Part shown: positions 11,864 to 21,667 of the stretch, in pieces | Position numbering within the stretch: position 1 is the stretch's first letter | Layout of the letters: the number at the start of each line of letters is the position of its first letter | Origin: Panax quinquefolius | Lineage: Eukaryota > Streptophyta > Magnoliopsida > Apiales > Araliaceae | Reading direction: 5' to 3' | Length of the DNA stretch: 64,000 nucleotides | Assembly (NCBI GenBank): GCA_020205615.1 | Contig: CM035170.1 | Span: 12,562,980 to 12,626,979 of the forward strand | Notes under the pieces: generated by a model | What the model was told of the DNA's origin: nothing | Databases searched by the model: none | The model's input: only the letters and a program-made list of their open reading frames with translations | Made by a program: the position numbers and the translations under genes

Positions 11864-12275
11864 ATAATGATATGTCATGAGAAGACTCGCCATTGGAAAG
11901 AATATGATAGTAATCTTCTCATTTTTCTTTGGGGTCTATTGGGTCAACCAAGGATAATTTTGTGGCCATATGATATCTATCATAACCTAGACGCATGGCC
12001 TCCCATGTACGAAGGCTTCTTTGAGCACTTCCCAAAGATTTTAATTTCTAAAACAGTTTTTGACTATACCTTTATGTAAGGTGCCATTGTGACGTTTTAT
12101 CCAAGGTTGGGATGTGAGTCACAGTTGGTATATATTTGTATCAAAACTCACAAAGATATGTGTTGTTGTATTTTGCACGACAATTGTTGTAATAAAGTTG
12201 TAGTTGTTTTCTGTACCATGTATTTGGCGACTCAGAATGGGTTGGATGGAATGGACCTGTTTTGGGGGCGTCACA
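11864..12275 (+). repeat. Family A LTR 1, 3' part
   Basis: This is the last ~410 bp of an A LTR, matching 15914-16322 almost exactly. It ends GGGGGCGTCACA. The rest of this LTR should lie on the far side of the Copia array, off the window. Confidence 0.9.
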
Positions 12276-12277
12276 TT

Positions 12278-12289
12278 TGGTATCAGAGC
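12278..12289 (+). other. Primer binding site 1, family A
   Basis: TGGTATCAGAGC is a perfect match to the common plant iMet primer site, two bases after the LTR end. The equivalent site in the second internal region is at 16325. Confidence 0.88.
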
Positions 12290-12444
12290 CATAAGTGTGA
12301 AGAGCCCCGAGCCTCTCGCTGGTGACTTCCTGTTGATGGGGGATGCACCGAAGCCAGACTCTTCGTAGGGGACACCGTCTTTCGGTGGTAAACTGATAGG
12401 TACCAATGTGAGGTGCTGTCCACTGATGGGACATTTGTCACATT

Positions 12445-12456
12445 TGGTATCAGAGC
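12445..12456 (+). other. Second PBS-like site, family A
   Basis: The same 12-mer TGGTATCAGAGC recurs 167 bp further on, again preceded by GTCACATT as at the LTR border. In family C this context (followed by TTAGGGATATG) is the actual primer site beside the LTR. The second internal region has it at 16492, also 167 bp after its first. Confidence 0.8.
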
Positions 12457-12761
12457 TTAGGGATATGGTCTCTGGCGGGATCGGGGAATATAACTAGGAG
12501 GGAGAGATGAGTAAATCCTTCGCTAGTGTGTCCTACCTAAGCTTATTTGTTGGTCAGTCATAATATCGGGATATTATGTGATATGTTAATTTGTTCAATT
12601 AACCCTTGTTTTGAAGTCGTATTCTAGAATGATATCCAAATACGTGAGAGATGAGCAATGGAGAAATCATGATGACAGAGAAGATGGAATCTGAAATGAA
12701 AGCAGGGTATTCTCAACTCTTTGAATTATCAGGTACGTAAATTTCGGGGATGAAATTTCAT

Positions 12762-12773
12762 AAGGAGGGGAGA
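12762..12773 (+). other. Polypurine tract, family A
   Basis: AAGGAGGGGAGA stands one base before the LTR start TGTAAGACCCC. The second copy is at 16808-16819. Confidence 0.85.
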
Positions 12774-13950
12774 TTGTAAGACCCCGAATTTTATGAAATA
12801 AAAGTATTCAATTTTCCTATTTAGTAAATTGTTAAATTGATAGAAAAGTTAAAGTTAAGGGTGATATGTGCAATTTTTTTCAAAATAAGCAAGTGGTTAT
12901 AAAATATTCATTGTTTTCGGGGAATATTCGTTTGGTCGTGGAATATTCTTTCTGTCGGGGAATATTCGTACGTCAACGCAGCCATTTGTGGGCCCCATAA
13001 CGGATAACCTGCTTTGGATGAAGAAAACAACAAATTTGAGTTTTTACAAATAACTACAGTAGTTGTTACAAGTAACACTCGTTGGAATACTTTCGTGGGT
13101 TAAAATACGATGTCTGCCGTTATTACACAAGATTTTTGAATTTTTGATTCTTACGTAAGAAGGCACTACTCAATAATTGTTACAAATAATTACTCGCTCA
13201 ATATTTTATTTTATTGATTCAATAATTGCTGCGTTGATATTTTATATTATTGTTGTTTTGATAATTGTCACCGCATAAAGATTTTTTTCATTATTAGATC
13301 AATAATTCATATTATTTGGAATAATATTATTAGATAACATTATTGGCAATGTCTAGAAAGTTTCATCAAAGAGAGGTTTGGTCACCTAATTGCGGCTTGA
13401 AGAAGGAGAAATTCTTATTAGAAATCCCCTCTTTCCGGGAACCGCCTTGTCATTATTGTGATTACGTAATATTATTTGTGAATAATTAATTATTGATTTA
13501 TATGATAAGGAAATATTTATTTGATGTGGATATAAATGATGGATTTATTTATGTGGTTATAAATGAAGGAATTAATGTTGAGGTATTTTATCAGTATTTT
13601 GTCGGATTGGAGGTATTAAAAGATCGAGTCAATGTTCTTACAGCTTTATTGTGTGAGTTATAATTTTTAATCTGACCGTTAGATCGTTGTAATTTTTGGA
13701 TATGTTATACATATATAAGTTGAGTATATGTCCACAAATTTTGAACCGTTAAAAATGAACTAGTTATGAATTTTAAGAGGTGACTGATTCGGAAATTAGG
13801 TTTATAAATGATTTTGGTGGAAAATTCTAGAAATGGGTGGGCCCCACTTTTGGTTGTTGGGGATGGTGGTTGATTTTTGGTGGGTGGAATAGTAGCAGGT
13901 AAAGCCATCAGGTAGCAGGTCAAGTTTGTTTCGGCGTGCTAACATTTTCC

Positions 13951-13958
13951 TATAAATA
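13951..13958 (+). promoter_or_regulatory. TATA box in family A LTR
   Basis: TATAAATA follows TTTTCC, with the conserved GAATTGAAAATCACACC about 20 bp downstream and a pyrimidine-rich TCTCTCTTTCTC run. The same block marks the promoter in the C-family LTRs, so it is a likely transcription start region. Confidence 0.65.
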
Positions 13959-14269
13959 GAGGGCTAAGTTGGAATTGAAAATCACACCAGAATTCATAAG
14001 TTTTCTCTCTTTCTCTCTCTATATTATCGAGCGTATTTTGTGAGTATTTAGATACTTGGTGAGTTGCTATTCATCAATGAAAGTTTCCTTCAGTGTCATA
14101 TCCGATATCCAGTCAAAAATACTGCTCTTTTGAGGTAAGGGATAGTAAGGGATTTTAAGGGATTGTAAGGGATATTTTTTTCGTAATGATGTTATTCTTT
14201 CAATATCATTATACTAAAATATTGGTATGGATTTTATTATGGAAGTTCTATCTTTTTGTGTCGGGGTTA

Positions 14270-14465
14270 CTATTATTTACGATACTCAAGACTATTCACG
14301 ATATCTAAGACTATTCACGTATATGACACTATTCGTGTATATGACATTATTTACTTATACGGTACTATGTACGAATACGGAGTACTATTCACGAGTTACT
14401 ATTCATGAGTTACTATTTACGAGTTGCTATTCACGAGTTACTATTCACGGGTACTATTCACGATA
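14270..14465 (+). repeat. 14-bp array, GAGTTACTATTCAC
   Basis: The 3' half (about 14380-14462) has six near-regular units of GAGTTACTATTCAC. The 5' half has looser TATTCACG units at wider spacing. The same array occurs in each family-C LTR copy at the matching place, with different unit number. Confidence 0.85.
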
Positions 14466-14814
14466 AAATTGGTTTCTTTTTCTAACCAAATTATAGTTGA
14501 TTTATGAATATTACTCTTTAGATTAAATCTAGATGTTTTGATTATATTGATTTTATTATTATATATAACATTTTTATAACCCTAATGATGATATTTCTCT
14601 TTGACTTGAGTGTAAAGATGTGTAGATTTTTGGTATGATCATGACTATGGGTTCCCTTTGGCCAGTAGTGCAAAGTTAAATTGTTGACTGGTATGATTAT
14701 GACCATCGAATTTATATTTGAATATCTTTAGCTTAAGTGCAAAGGTGAAATGATCAACATGGTTATAATTATTGTTTATATAAATTCTGATATGATTATT
14801 TATTTCTTTAAGAT

Positions 14815-15175
14815 ATTAATATATTTGGCCTGTAGTGCAAATATGAACTGTTGATTAATATATTTGGCATGTAGTGCAAATAAGAACTGTTGAGGAATAT
14901 CTTTGGCATGTAGTGAAAAGATGAATTGTTGATGAATATCTTTGGCCCGTAGTGCAAAGATGACCTGTTGTTGAATATCTTTCACTTTGTAGTGCAAAAG
15001 ATGATGCATTGTTGAATATCTTTGGCCCGTAGTGCAAAGATGAATCATTATTGAATATCTTTGGCGGGCTCAGAGTGCAAAGATGAATAGGTTGTTGAAT
15101 ATCTTTGCCTCAGAGTGCAAAGATGAATCATGATGAATATCTTTGGCCATAGTGCAAAGATGAATTTATTAGTAT
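14815..15175 (+). repeat. 39-bp array, ATCTTTGGCC..TAGTGCAAAGATGAA
   Basis: About nine units are seen, with TAGTGCAAA spaced 38-40 bp apart (14833, 14872, 14911, 14950, 14990, 15030 and on). Since 39 is a multiple of three, several frames stay open and give false repeat proteins. Family C has the same motif, partly at a ~61-bp period through an added TGTTCATCTCAACACC segment. Confidence 0.85.
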
Positions 15176-15728
15176 GATTATGAATGTGAACTCGTGATTT
15201 GGTATAACCATGATCTTTGATGTTTCAGGTAAAGACAAGTGATGAAAATTATCTTTGTCCTGGGTGCGAAGAGGAATTTAGAATCACAATTATGATTATG
15301 AGTTATTCATATGATTGTGGACCAGGATATGTTGATTGATGTTACAGGGATAAAACATTGTTGGTGGATTTTTAACATGGAGAAGATAATAGACTTTATA
15401 GTCTATTTGACTCTTCTAATGGATTGCTCGTTCTGCTGCAACTATGGTTGAAAAGTTTTATCATCTACCATATGTTCTAAATCTCTGATTTATTACTGAT
15501 GAAGGCTATTGATAATTTAATTATCTTTAGTCATGATATTCTTTACTGGGCTAGTTGTGCTCACCCTTTTGCTTCACAATTCCTTTTCAAGTAATAAGAG
15601 TGTAGCTGGGTCAAGCGAGGGTAACGGGGAAATAGAACGGTGGACTCTAGTCATGGAGGTTCTACTAAGCGAGATATAGAAGGTGTTGTATACATCATTT
15701 AGTAGTTATATTTGGTGAATCAAATAGG

Positions 15729-16127
15729 GTGAGGCGAACCCAATGTTGGAAGGGTGTTTTGCCACTATCATACAAGATGTCTAATGACATACAACTTCGT
15801 GTCATCATAAGACAGGGTTTTGCTCATCCACTTGCTGAGTATATTTACGAGCACTACCTATATAATCTTGGTGTTTGGTTGAAGTATAACTCTCAATTAG
15901 AGACAGTGGAGATAATGATATGTCATGAGAAGACTCGCCATTGGAAAGAATATGATAGTAATCTTCTCATTTTTCTTTGGGGTCTATTGGGTCAACCAAG
16001 GATAATTTTGTGGCCATATGATATCTATCATAACCTAGACGCATGGCCTCCCATGTACGAAGGTTTCCTTGAACACTTCCCAAAGATTTTAATTTCTAAA
16101 ACAGTTTTTGACTATACCTTTATGTAA
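15729..16127 (+). CDS. 132-codon open frame inside A LTR, unknown
   Basis: I do not recognise this frame. It starts MRRTQCWKGVL and includes HYLYNLGVWLKY and PPMYEGFLEHFPKI. The composition is rich in Tyr, Leu, Trp and His. It has no signal peptide, clear membrane span or known retroviral motif. It lies wholly in the A-specific LTR block. The copy cut by the Copia insertion keeps the last two thirds open (to 12079), while the 38400-38790 copy is broken by stops. It could be a relic of captured host sequence or a chance frame. No codon-usage test was possible. Confidence 0.25.
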   Translation: MRRTQCWKGVLPLSYKMSNDIQLRVIIRQGFAHPLAEYIYEHYLYNLGVWLKYNSQLETVEIMICHEKTRHWKEYDSNLLIFLWGLLGQPRIILWPYDIYHNLDAWPPMYEGFLEHFPKILISKTVFDYTFM

Positions 16128-16322
16128 GGTGCCATTGTGACGTGTTATCCAAGGTTGGGATGTGAGTCACAGTTGGTATATATTTGTATCAAAACTCAAA
16201 GCATATGTGTTGTTGTATTTTGCATGACAATTGTTGTAATAAAGTTGTAGTTGTTTTCTGTACCATGCATTTGGCGACTTAGAATGGGTTGGATGGAATG
16301 GACCTGTTTTGGGGGCGTCGCA

Positions 16323-16820
16323 TTTGGTATCAGAGCCATAAGTGTGAAGAGCCCCGAGCCTTTCGCTGGTGACTTCCTGTTGATGGGGGATACACCGAAG
16401 CCAGACTCTACGTAGGGGACGCCGTCTTTCGGTGGCAAACTGGTAGGTACCAATGTGAGGTGTTGTCCAGTGATGGGACATTTGTCACATTTGGTATCAG
16501 AGCTTAGGGATATGGTCTCTGGCGGGATCGGGGAATATATCTAGGAGGTAGAGATGAGTAAATCCTTCGCTAGTGTGTCCTACCTAAGCTTATTTGTTGG
16601 TCAGTCATAATATCGGGATATTATGTGATATGTTAATTTGTTTAATTAACCCTTGTTTTGAAGCTGTATTCTAGAATAATATCTAAAATACAGGAGATGA
16701 GCAATGGAGAAATCATGATGACAGAGAAGATGGAATCTGAAATGAAAGTAAGGTATTCTCAACTCTTTGAATTATCAAGTACGTAAATTTTGGGGATGAA
16801 ATTTCATAAGGAGGGGAGAT
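16323..16820 (+). other. Family A internal region 2 (non-coding)
   Basis: This 498-bp segment matches 12276-12774 throughout: PBS at 16325, second PBS-like site at 16492, leader, pol-end relic, PPT at 16808. The next LTR starts at 16821. Confidence 0.85.
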
Positions 16821-17180
16821 TGTAAGACCCCAAATTTTATGAAATAAAAGTATTCAATTTTCCTATTTAGTAAATGGTTAAATTGATAGAAAAGTTAAAG
16901 TTAAGGGTGATATGTGCAATTTTTTTCAAAATAAGCAAGTGGTTATAAAATATTCATTGTTATCGGGGAATATTCGTTTGGTCGTGGAATATTCGTACGT
17001 CGACGCAGCCATTTGTGGGCCCCATAACGGATAACTGTCGGATGAAGAAAACAACAAATTTGAGTTTTTACAAATAACTAAGCATAGTTATTACTGAATT
17101 AACATCGTTGGAATACCCGGTGGTTAAAATACGATGTCTACGCTATTCGCACAATATTTTTGAATTTTTGATTCTTACGC
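16821..17180 (+). repeat. Family A LTR 3, first 360 bp
   Basis: It matches the start of LTR 2 up to GATTCTTACG and then changes abruptly into minus-strand family-B LTR sequence. The partner end of neither element is present at the join, so a deletion or ectopic recombination is likely. Confidence 0.88.
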
Positions 17181-19229
17181 GTTATTATCATTAGTCTCCA
17201 ACAATGTTAAACTGATAAAATATAATAGACATCAAGTTTAACTGCAGCGGAACAAGCAATCCATTAAAAGAGTCAAGTAGAAAATAAAATCTACTATCTT
17301 TTATGATTTAAAAGGTTTTTCATCACTTTTGTCATTTGAGACTCACTTTTAATAAATATTCCACATCATCGAATCACCCCCGCACTACTACGCCAAGGAT
17401 ATTCTTCAAAGATCACGACCACAATTATCCATGCACTACGGGCCAAGAATATTTGTGTATTCATTAATGGTCATGATCATGCCAACAATCGTCCATCAAT
17501 GCACTAACGGGCCAATGAGAACTTTTACCACATCATTTGTAACATTACTACCATGATTACAATCAAATAATCCTCGATCATAATCATACCAAGTCCATCT
17601 ATGCACTACAGGCCACAGATGACTTTCAACAAAATATAAACATGAGGATGATGACAATGATATAAGAATTTAATAAAACAAGTTCAAGAATTATTTTATC
17701 CAAGAATTATTAACGTCCAAATTGTCAACATGATACTATTTTGTAAAGTAAAATTCAAGAATGATCAGAAGAATATTTCCATGAAAAGATACTGGATAAA
17801 GCGCAAATATCAAGGATATTCTACTAATTTCATGGAGTATAGAAGTCGAAACTGAGTATAATAAAGAATGGAATAGCAAAAGAAATCACCATGCATGCGG
17901 TACTTGCATGATGCATGGTTATTCCAACGAATAATAATAATCTAACCAGTCGTGCAAAATTTGCAAAGCGGTGATGTTCCAATGTAATAATAAAGATTTT
18001 ACCAGTCCGGTGTAAAACACATGCATGTGATGTTCCAAATGTAATAATAATAAGACGAAAACCAGTCCCAGATAAAACACACGAGCATGGATGTTCCAAC
18101 GAAATAATAATAAAGATTTTAACCGTGTCCCAATTTGTAAAACACACGCATGACAGGATGTTTCAACCGAATAATAGAAGAATGTCACCAAGTATAGGGT
18201 AGATCACAGATATCAAAAGTTATTCCAACGTAATAATAAGAAATGGAATAACAACAGCTTCTTCATGAATAAGAAAAAGAACAACACCCTTCACGTAAAA
18301 AGAAACCAATATAAAAATAGTTAAGTAGCGAGAATACTTTTCTTCTATCTCTATAGTCTCTCTCTATAGTTTCTCACTCTAGAGTTCAAATAATTTGTAA
18401 GAAAATAATGAAGGAATGAGCTTCATTTATAGGAAAATAGAATGCATAAGTAACTAATCCATGAACTATCCAGATTGATTTACTTTAATCGATGGTCCAT
18501 ATTTAAAGCAACAAAATCTTTTAAATAAAATATAATATATTCTATTTATAATATAATAAAATGAATAACTTTATAAAAGATTTTACTATGCAAACACTAT
18601 CAGCACTATGCAAGCACTATATCAAACACTATGCATAATAAAATATAATATATTCTAATTATTGTCTAATAAAATGTATAGCTTTATAAAAGTATTCATT
18701 TTTTATAAAAAAGTTTTTACTATGCAAAACACTATGCGAGACATTATGCATAATAGAATATAATATATTCTATTTATAGAATAACTTTATAAAAGTATTC
18801 ATTTTTTATAAAAATATTTTCTCAGATTATTACATTAATAATACCAACAAAACCGAGTGACTTATCACGTAAGCATCAATAATCAATACCGTAGCTACTA
18901 TACAACAACGCCAGACATTCTTGTACTTTTAACACCGGGTGTTTCAATAGTTAACTAGTAAAAACTTCCGCCATTATTTTCATAAAGTATTTTTGTCGTT
19001 TTCTCAATCCGACAATAATTACATTAGGGGTCCACCAACGATTGTGCCATTGTACTAATATTCCTGTTAAAACGAATATTCCCCGACCAATCGAATATTA
19101 TATAACAACTTGCGTACTTTGCAAAATTTATAAATATTACCCACAACTATTATATCAATTTCACTCCATAATATTCAAAATTAATATTTATAGTAAATTC
19201 ATCTTTATTCAAAAAGTTGGGGTTTTACA
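17181..19229 (-). repeat. Family B 3' LTR, outer end missing
   Basis: On the minus strand the LTR starts TGTAAAACCCC next to the PPT complement (TCTCCCCTTCTTATG on plus, 19231-19245). It holds diverged repeats such as GTTCCAA(C/T)G-AATAATAATAA units at 17915-18240, a TATAAATG box near 18424-18431, and GATCAAGCCAA-type relics of the 39-bp array around 17400-17620. No gene was seen in it. Confidence 0.8.
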
Positions 19230-19249
19230 ATCTCCCCTTCTTATGAAAT

Positions 19250-20433
19250 TTCGCCCTCGAAATTAGGGTACGTACCTGGTATGTCGAAGTGGTAAGGATA
19301 CCTTGATTTCATTTCAGATTCTAACTCCCAAGTCATTTCCTCAACATTGTGGTTTCTTCACAAAACTTTGACTTGAGGTATAACCTTGGTGCGTAGAATA
19401 TGTTCCTTCTTATCCAAGATTTGAACAGGAACCTCTTCATACGTCAAATCTTCCTCTATTTCATCCGGTTCCAACTCAATAATGTGGTTCGGGTCTTCCA
19501 CATATTTACGTAACATGGATATATAAAAAACGTTATGAACACGAGACATACTTGGCGGTAAAGCGAGTCTATAGGCCACAGTTCCTACTCAATCAAGGAT
19601 TAAAAATGGGCCGATAAATCGAGGATTGAGCTTTCCTCTCTTTCCAAATCTCGTAACCCATTTCCATGTAGCAACACGTAACAACACATGATCTCCTATA
19701 TCGAATTCCACGTCCTTTCGATGAAGATCAGCATAACTCTTTTGTCGATCATGTGAGGTTTTTATATGTTGCCGGATCGTTTGAATCTTATCTGTTGTCA
19801 TACGTACCAACTCCGGTCCCAACAACATTGCTTCACCCTCCTCATCCCAGCATATTGGAGAACGAAACTTTCTTCCATACAACGCTTCGAATGGATCCAT
19901 GCCAATACTTGCTTGATAACTGTTGTTGTAGGAAAACTCCACCAATGGTACGAACTTGTCCCAACTTCCCTTGAAATCAAGAACACTTAATAGATCTTCA
20001 AGAGTTTGAATAGTCCTCTCCGACTGTCCGTCCATCTGAGGATGATATGCCGAGCTAAATCGTAAATCTGTGCCCATAGCTTTTTGCAAAAACTAACCCA
20101 AAATCGCTGTGAATCTTGGGTCTCGATCGAAACTATGGATATTGGCATACCATGCAATCTTACAACCTCGTTTATGTACATACGAGCAAGACGTTCAAGT
20201 GTATAAGTTTCTCGTATCGATAAGAAATGAGCAGACTTGGTCAATCTATCAACAATGACCCAAATCGCATCTATGCCTTGAGAAACTTTGGGAAGACCAA
20301 TGCGAAAATCCATGGTAATGTGCTCCCACTTCCATTCTGGAATTTCAAGTGGTTGCAATGGACCTTTTGGTACTTGATGCTCCGCCTTGACTCGTTGACA
20401 CGTTAGACACCTTGAGATAAACAGCTTCCATTC
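19250..20433 (-). pseudogene. Family B integrase and chromodomain-like tail
   Basis: This is a chromovirus integrase, which joins element DNA to the host chromosome. Reading leftward, it shows the CLTCQ of the HHCC finger at the break, KWEHITMDF (first Asp), a frameshift near 20090-20130 that destroys the SDRDPRF motif holding the second Asp, then [15 protein letters not shown] (catalytic Glu) and GKLNPRFIGPF. After these come MAYRLALPPSMSRVHNVFY and YEEVPVQILD of the chromodomain-like end. TGG-to-TGA makes a stop at 19358-19360, and a premature stop also lies near 19587. Tekay/Del type by motif likeness. Dead. Confidence 0.88.
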
Positions 20434-20659
20434 TAAAACAGTTTTTGACTATACCTTTATGTAAGGTGCCATTGTGACGTGTTATCCAAGGTTGGGATGT
20501 GAGTCACAGTTGGTATATATTTGTATCAAAACTCACAGAATATTTGTTGTTATATTTTGCACGACAATTGTTGTAATAAAGTTGTAGTTGTTTTATGTAC
20601 CATGTATTTGGCGACTCAGAATGGGTTGGATGGAATGGACCTGTTTTGGGGGCGTCACA
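20434..20659 (+). repeat. Family A LTR 3' end fragment
   Basis: These 226 bp match the end of the A LTR (from TTCTAAAACAG to GGGGGCGTCACA). It is wedged between B and the C array, both on the minus strand. It ends exactly at the LTR terminus, but C LTR interior follows where internal sequence would be expected. Confidence 0.85.
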
Positions 20660-21653
20660 CATCTTTGCACTACAGGCCAAAGATATTCATCTGTTGGTCA
20701 TGTTCATCTCAACACCTGTTCATCTTTGCACTACGGGCCAAAGATATTCATCAGTTGGTCATGTTCATCATTATTCTATTATAATAATATAATAAAATAT
20801 TATTTTATCAGAAAAAATAAAATATCAATTTTTAACAATTGTCACATTAAAAAATTTCTCCATCTATATCCACATAAAATCAATATTTTCCTCATCATAT
20901 AAATCAATAATTAATTATTCACAAATAATATTACAGAATCACAAAGATCTTGTGACCATCTGCTTCTCAGAAAGAGGGAGCTTTCCAATAAGAATTTCTC
21001 CTTACTGGCGCGCAATTAGGTGACCAAACCTCTCCTTAGACAGAACTTTCTAGACATTGCCAATAATGTTTTCTAATAATATTATTAAGATAATATGAAT
21101 TATTGCATCGATAATGGAAAATACTGTGTAGTGACAATTATTGAAACAACAGTAATATAAAAAAAATCAACGCTGCAATTATTGAATCAAAAAAATAAAA
21201 TACTGAACAGTAATTACTGTAACATTTATTGAGTAGTGCCTTCTTACGTAAGAATCAATAATTGGTGCAATACCGGTGTCTTCTTTGTCTAACAACGCGT
21301 TATTCATCGTGTTTTAACCAATTTGTTATTCCAACAAGATAATTCAGTAATAACTACGCTGTTTATTTTTAAACAACTTATACTTGTCGTTTTCTTCATT
21401 CAATCTCTTTCCGTTATGGGGCCCATACAAAGATCGGCTGTCATTGCATTTAATATTCCCAGACAATAAAGAATATTCCACGACCAAACGAATATTCCCG
21501 AAACAACAATGAATATTTTATAACCACCTGCTTATTTAAAATATTTGCGCATTTTACCCATAACTAACCACATTAATCAAATCAACCCTTACTATTTCAA
21601 AATGATAAATAGAGGAAATTAAATCTTTATTTATAAAAAGTTGGGGTCTTACA
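20660..21653 (-). repeat. Family C LTR 1, outer end and middle missing
   Basis: It contains two units of the AAGATGAA array, then jumps from GTCATGTTCATC straight to ATTATTCTATTATAATAAT. Compared with LTR 2, about 1.3 kb including the promoter is gone. CATC(ATTATT) is present on both sides of the gap, as expected of microhomology-mediated loss. It ends GGTCTTACA beside the PPT complement. Confidence 0.85.
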
Positions 21654-21667
21654 ACCTCCCCTCCTTA

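Larger units (their letters stand above)
12276..12774 (+). other. Family A internal region 1 (non-coding)
   Basis: In 499 bp it holds a PBS, a 167-bp segment ending in a second PBS-like site, a leader also found in family C (TAGTGTGTCCTACCTAAGC and onward), and about 110 bp matching the end of chromovirus pol. That last part reads like the C-terminal FEDEIS region, as seen by comparison with 47288-47387. Everything between leader and pol end is absent. The longest open frames here (for example minus 12141-12434) are chance frames across LTR and leader. Confidence 0.85.
12775..16322 (+). repeat. Family A LTR 2, complete, 3.55 kb
   Basis: It runs from TGTAAGACCCC to GGGGGCGTCGCA, with TA-rich U3, a TATA box at 13951, a TC-rich stretch after it, a 14-bp TACTATTCAC array, a 39-bp array, and a 3' segment with a 132-codon open frame. 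The first ~1.5 kb and the two array types are shared with family-C LTRs. The block at about 15560-16130 is not in C and seems specific to A. It makes up about seven eighths of one array repeat (LTR plus internal region). Confidence 0.9.
11864..17180 (+). mobile_element. Family A tandem array: LTR-int-LTR-int-LTR
   Basis: Three copies of one LTR are separated by two nearly identical ~0.5-kb internal segments, all on the plus strand. The first LTR is cut by the Copia insertion, the second is complete (3548 bp), and the third stops at 17180 where family B begins. Each internal segment has a tRNA-Met PBS next to the left LTR and the PPT AAGGAGGGGAGA next to the right LTR, so this is a real retrotransposon layout. 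There is no gag or pol. Only the leader and the last codons of pol remain, joined. It can only have moved with proteins from a relative. Confidence 0.88.
17181..20433 (-). mobile_element. Family B chromovirus, truncated at both ends
   Basis: The 3' LTR and the last ~1.2 kb of pol of a Gypsy element lie on the minus strand. The LTR is related to, but clearly diverged from, family C. The outer end of the LTR is missing at 17180, and the element stops inside the integrase zinc finger at 20433, where A LTR sequence begins. Of the A/B/C relatives it is the only one here with an integrase catalytic region, so it may resemble the full-length helper. Confidence 0.85.

Noticed and set aside
12119..12434. 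Two overlapping minus-strand open frames of 95-97 codons
   Set aside because: They cross the LTR-PBS-leader border antisense to the element and recur only because that DNA is repeated. No known motif.
14800..15048. Repeat proteins with 13-residue period (HLCTTGQRYS/FALRAKDIHQQ-like)
   Set aside because: The 39-bp DNA array stays open because 39 is divisible by three. Several frames on the same strand are open and no start or codon signal supports a protein. The same applies at 20521-20902, 36847-37233, 43425-43743 and 49387-49608.
14270..15175. CRISPR-like array
   Set aside because: Units are contiguous and diverged without unique spacers, no cas genes are present, and the arrays recur in every LTR of the family.
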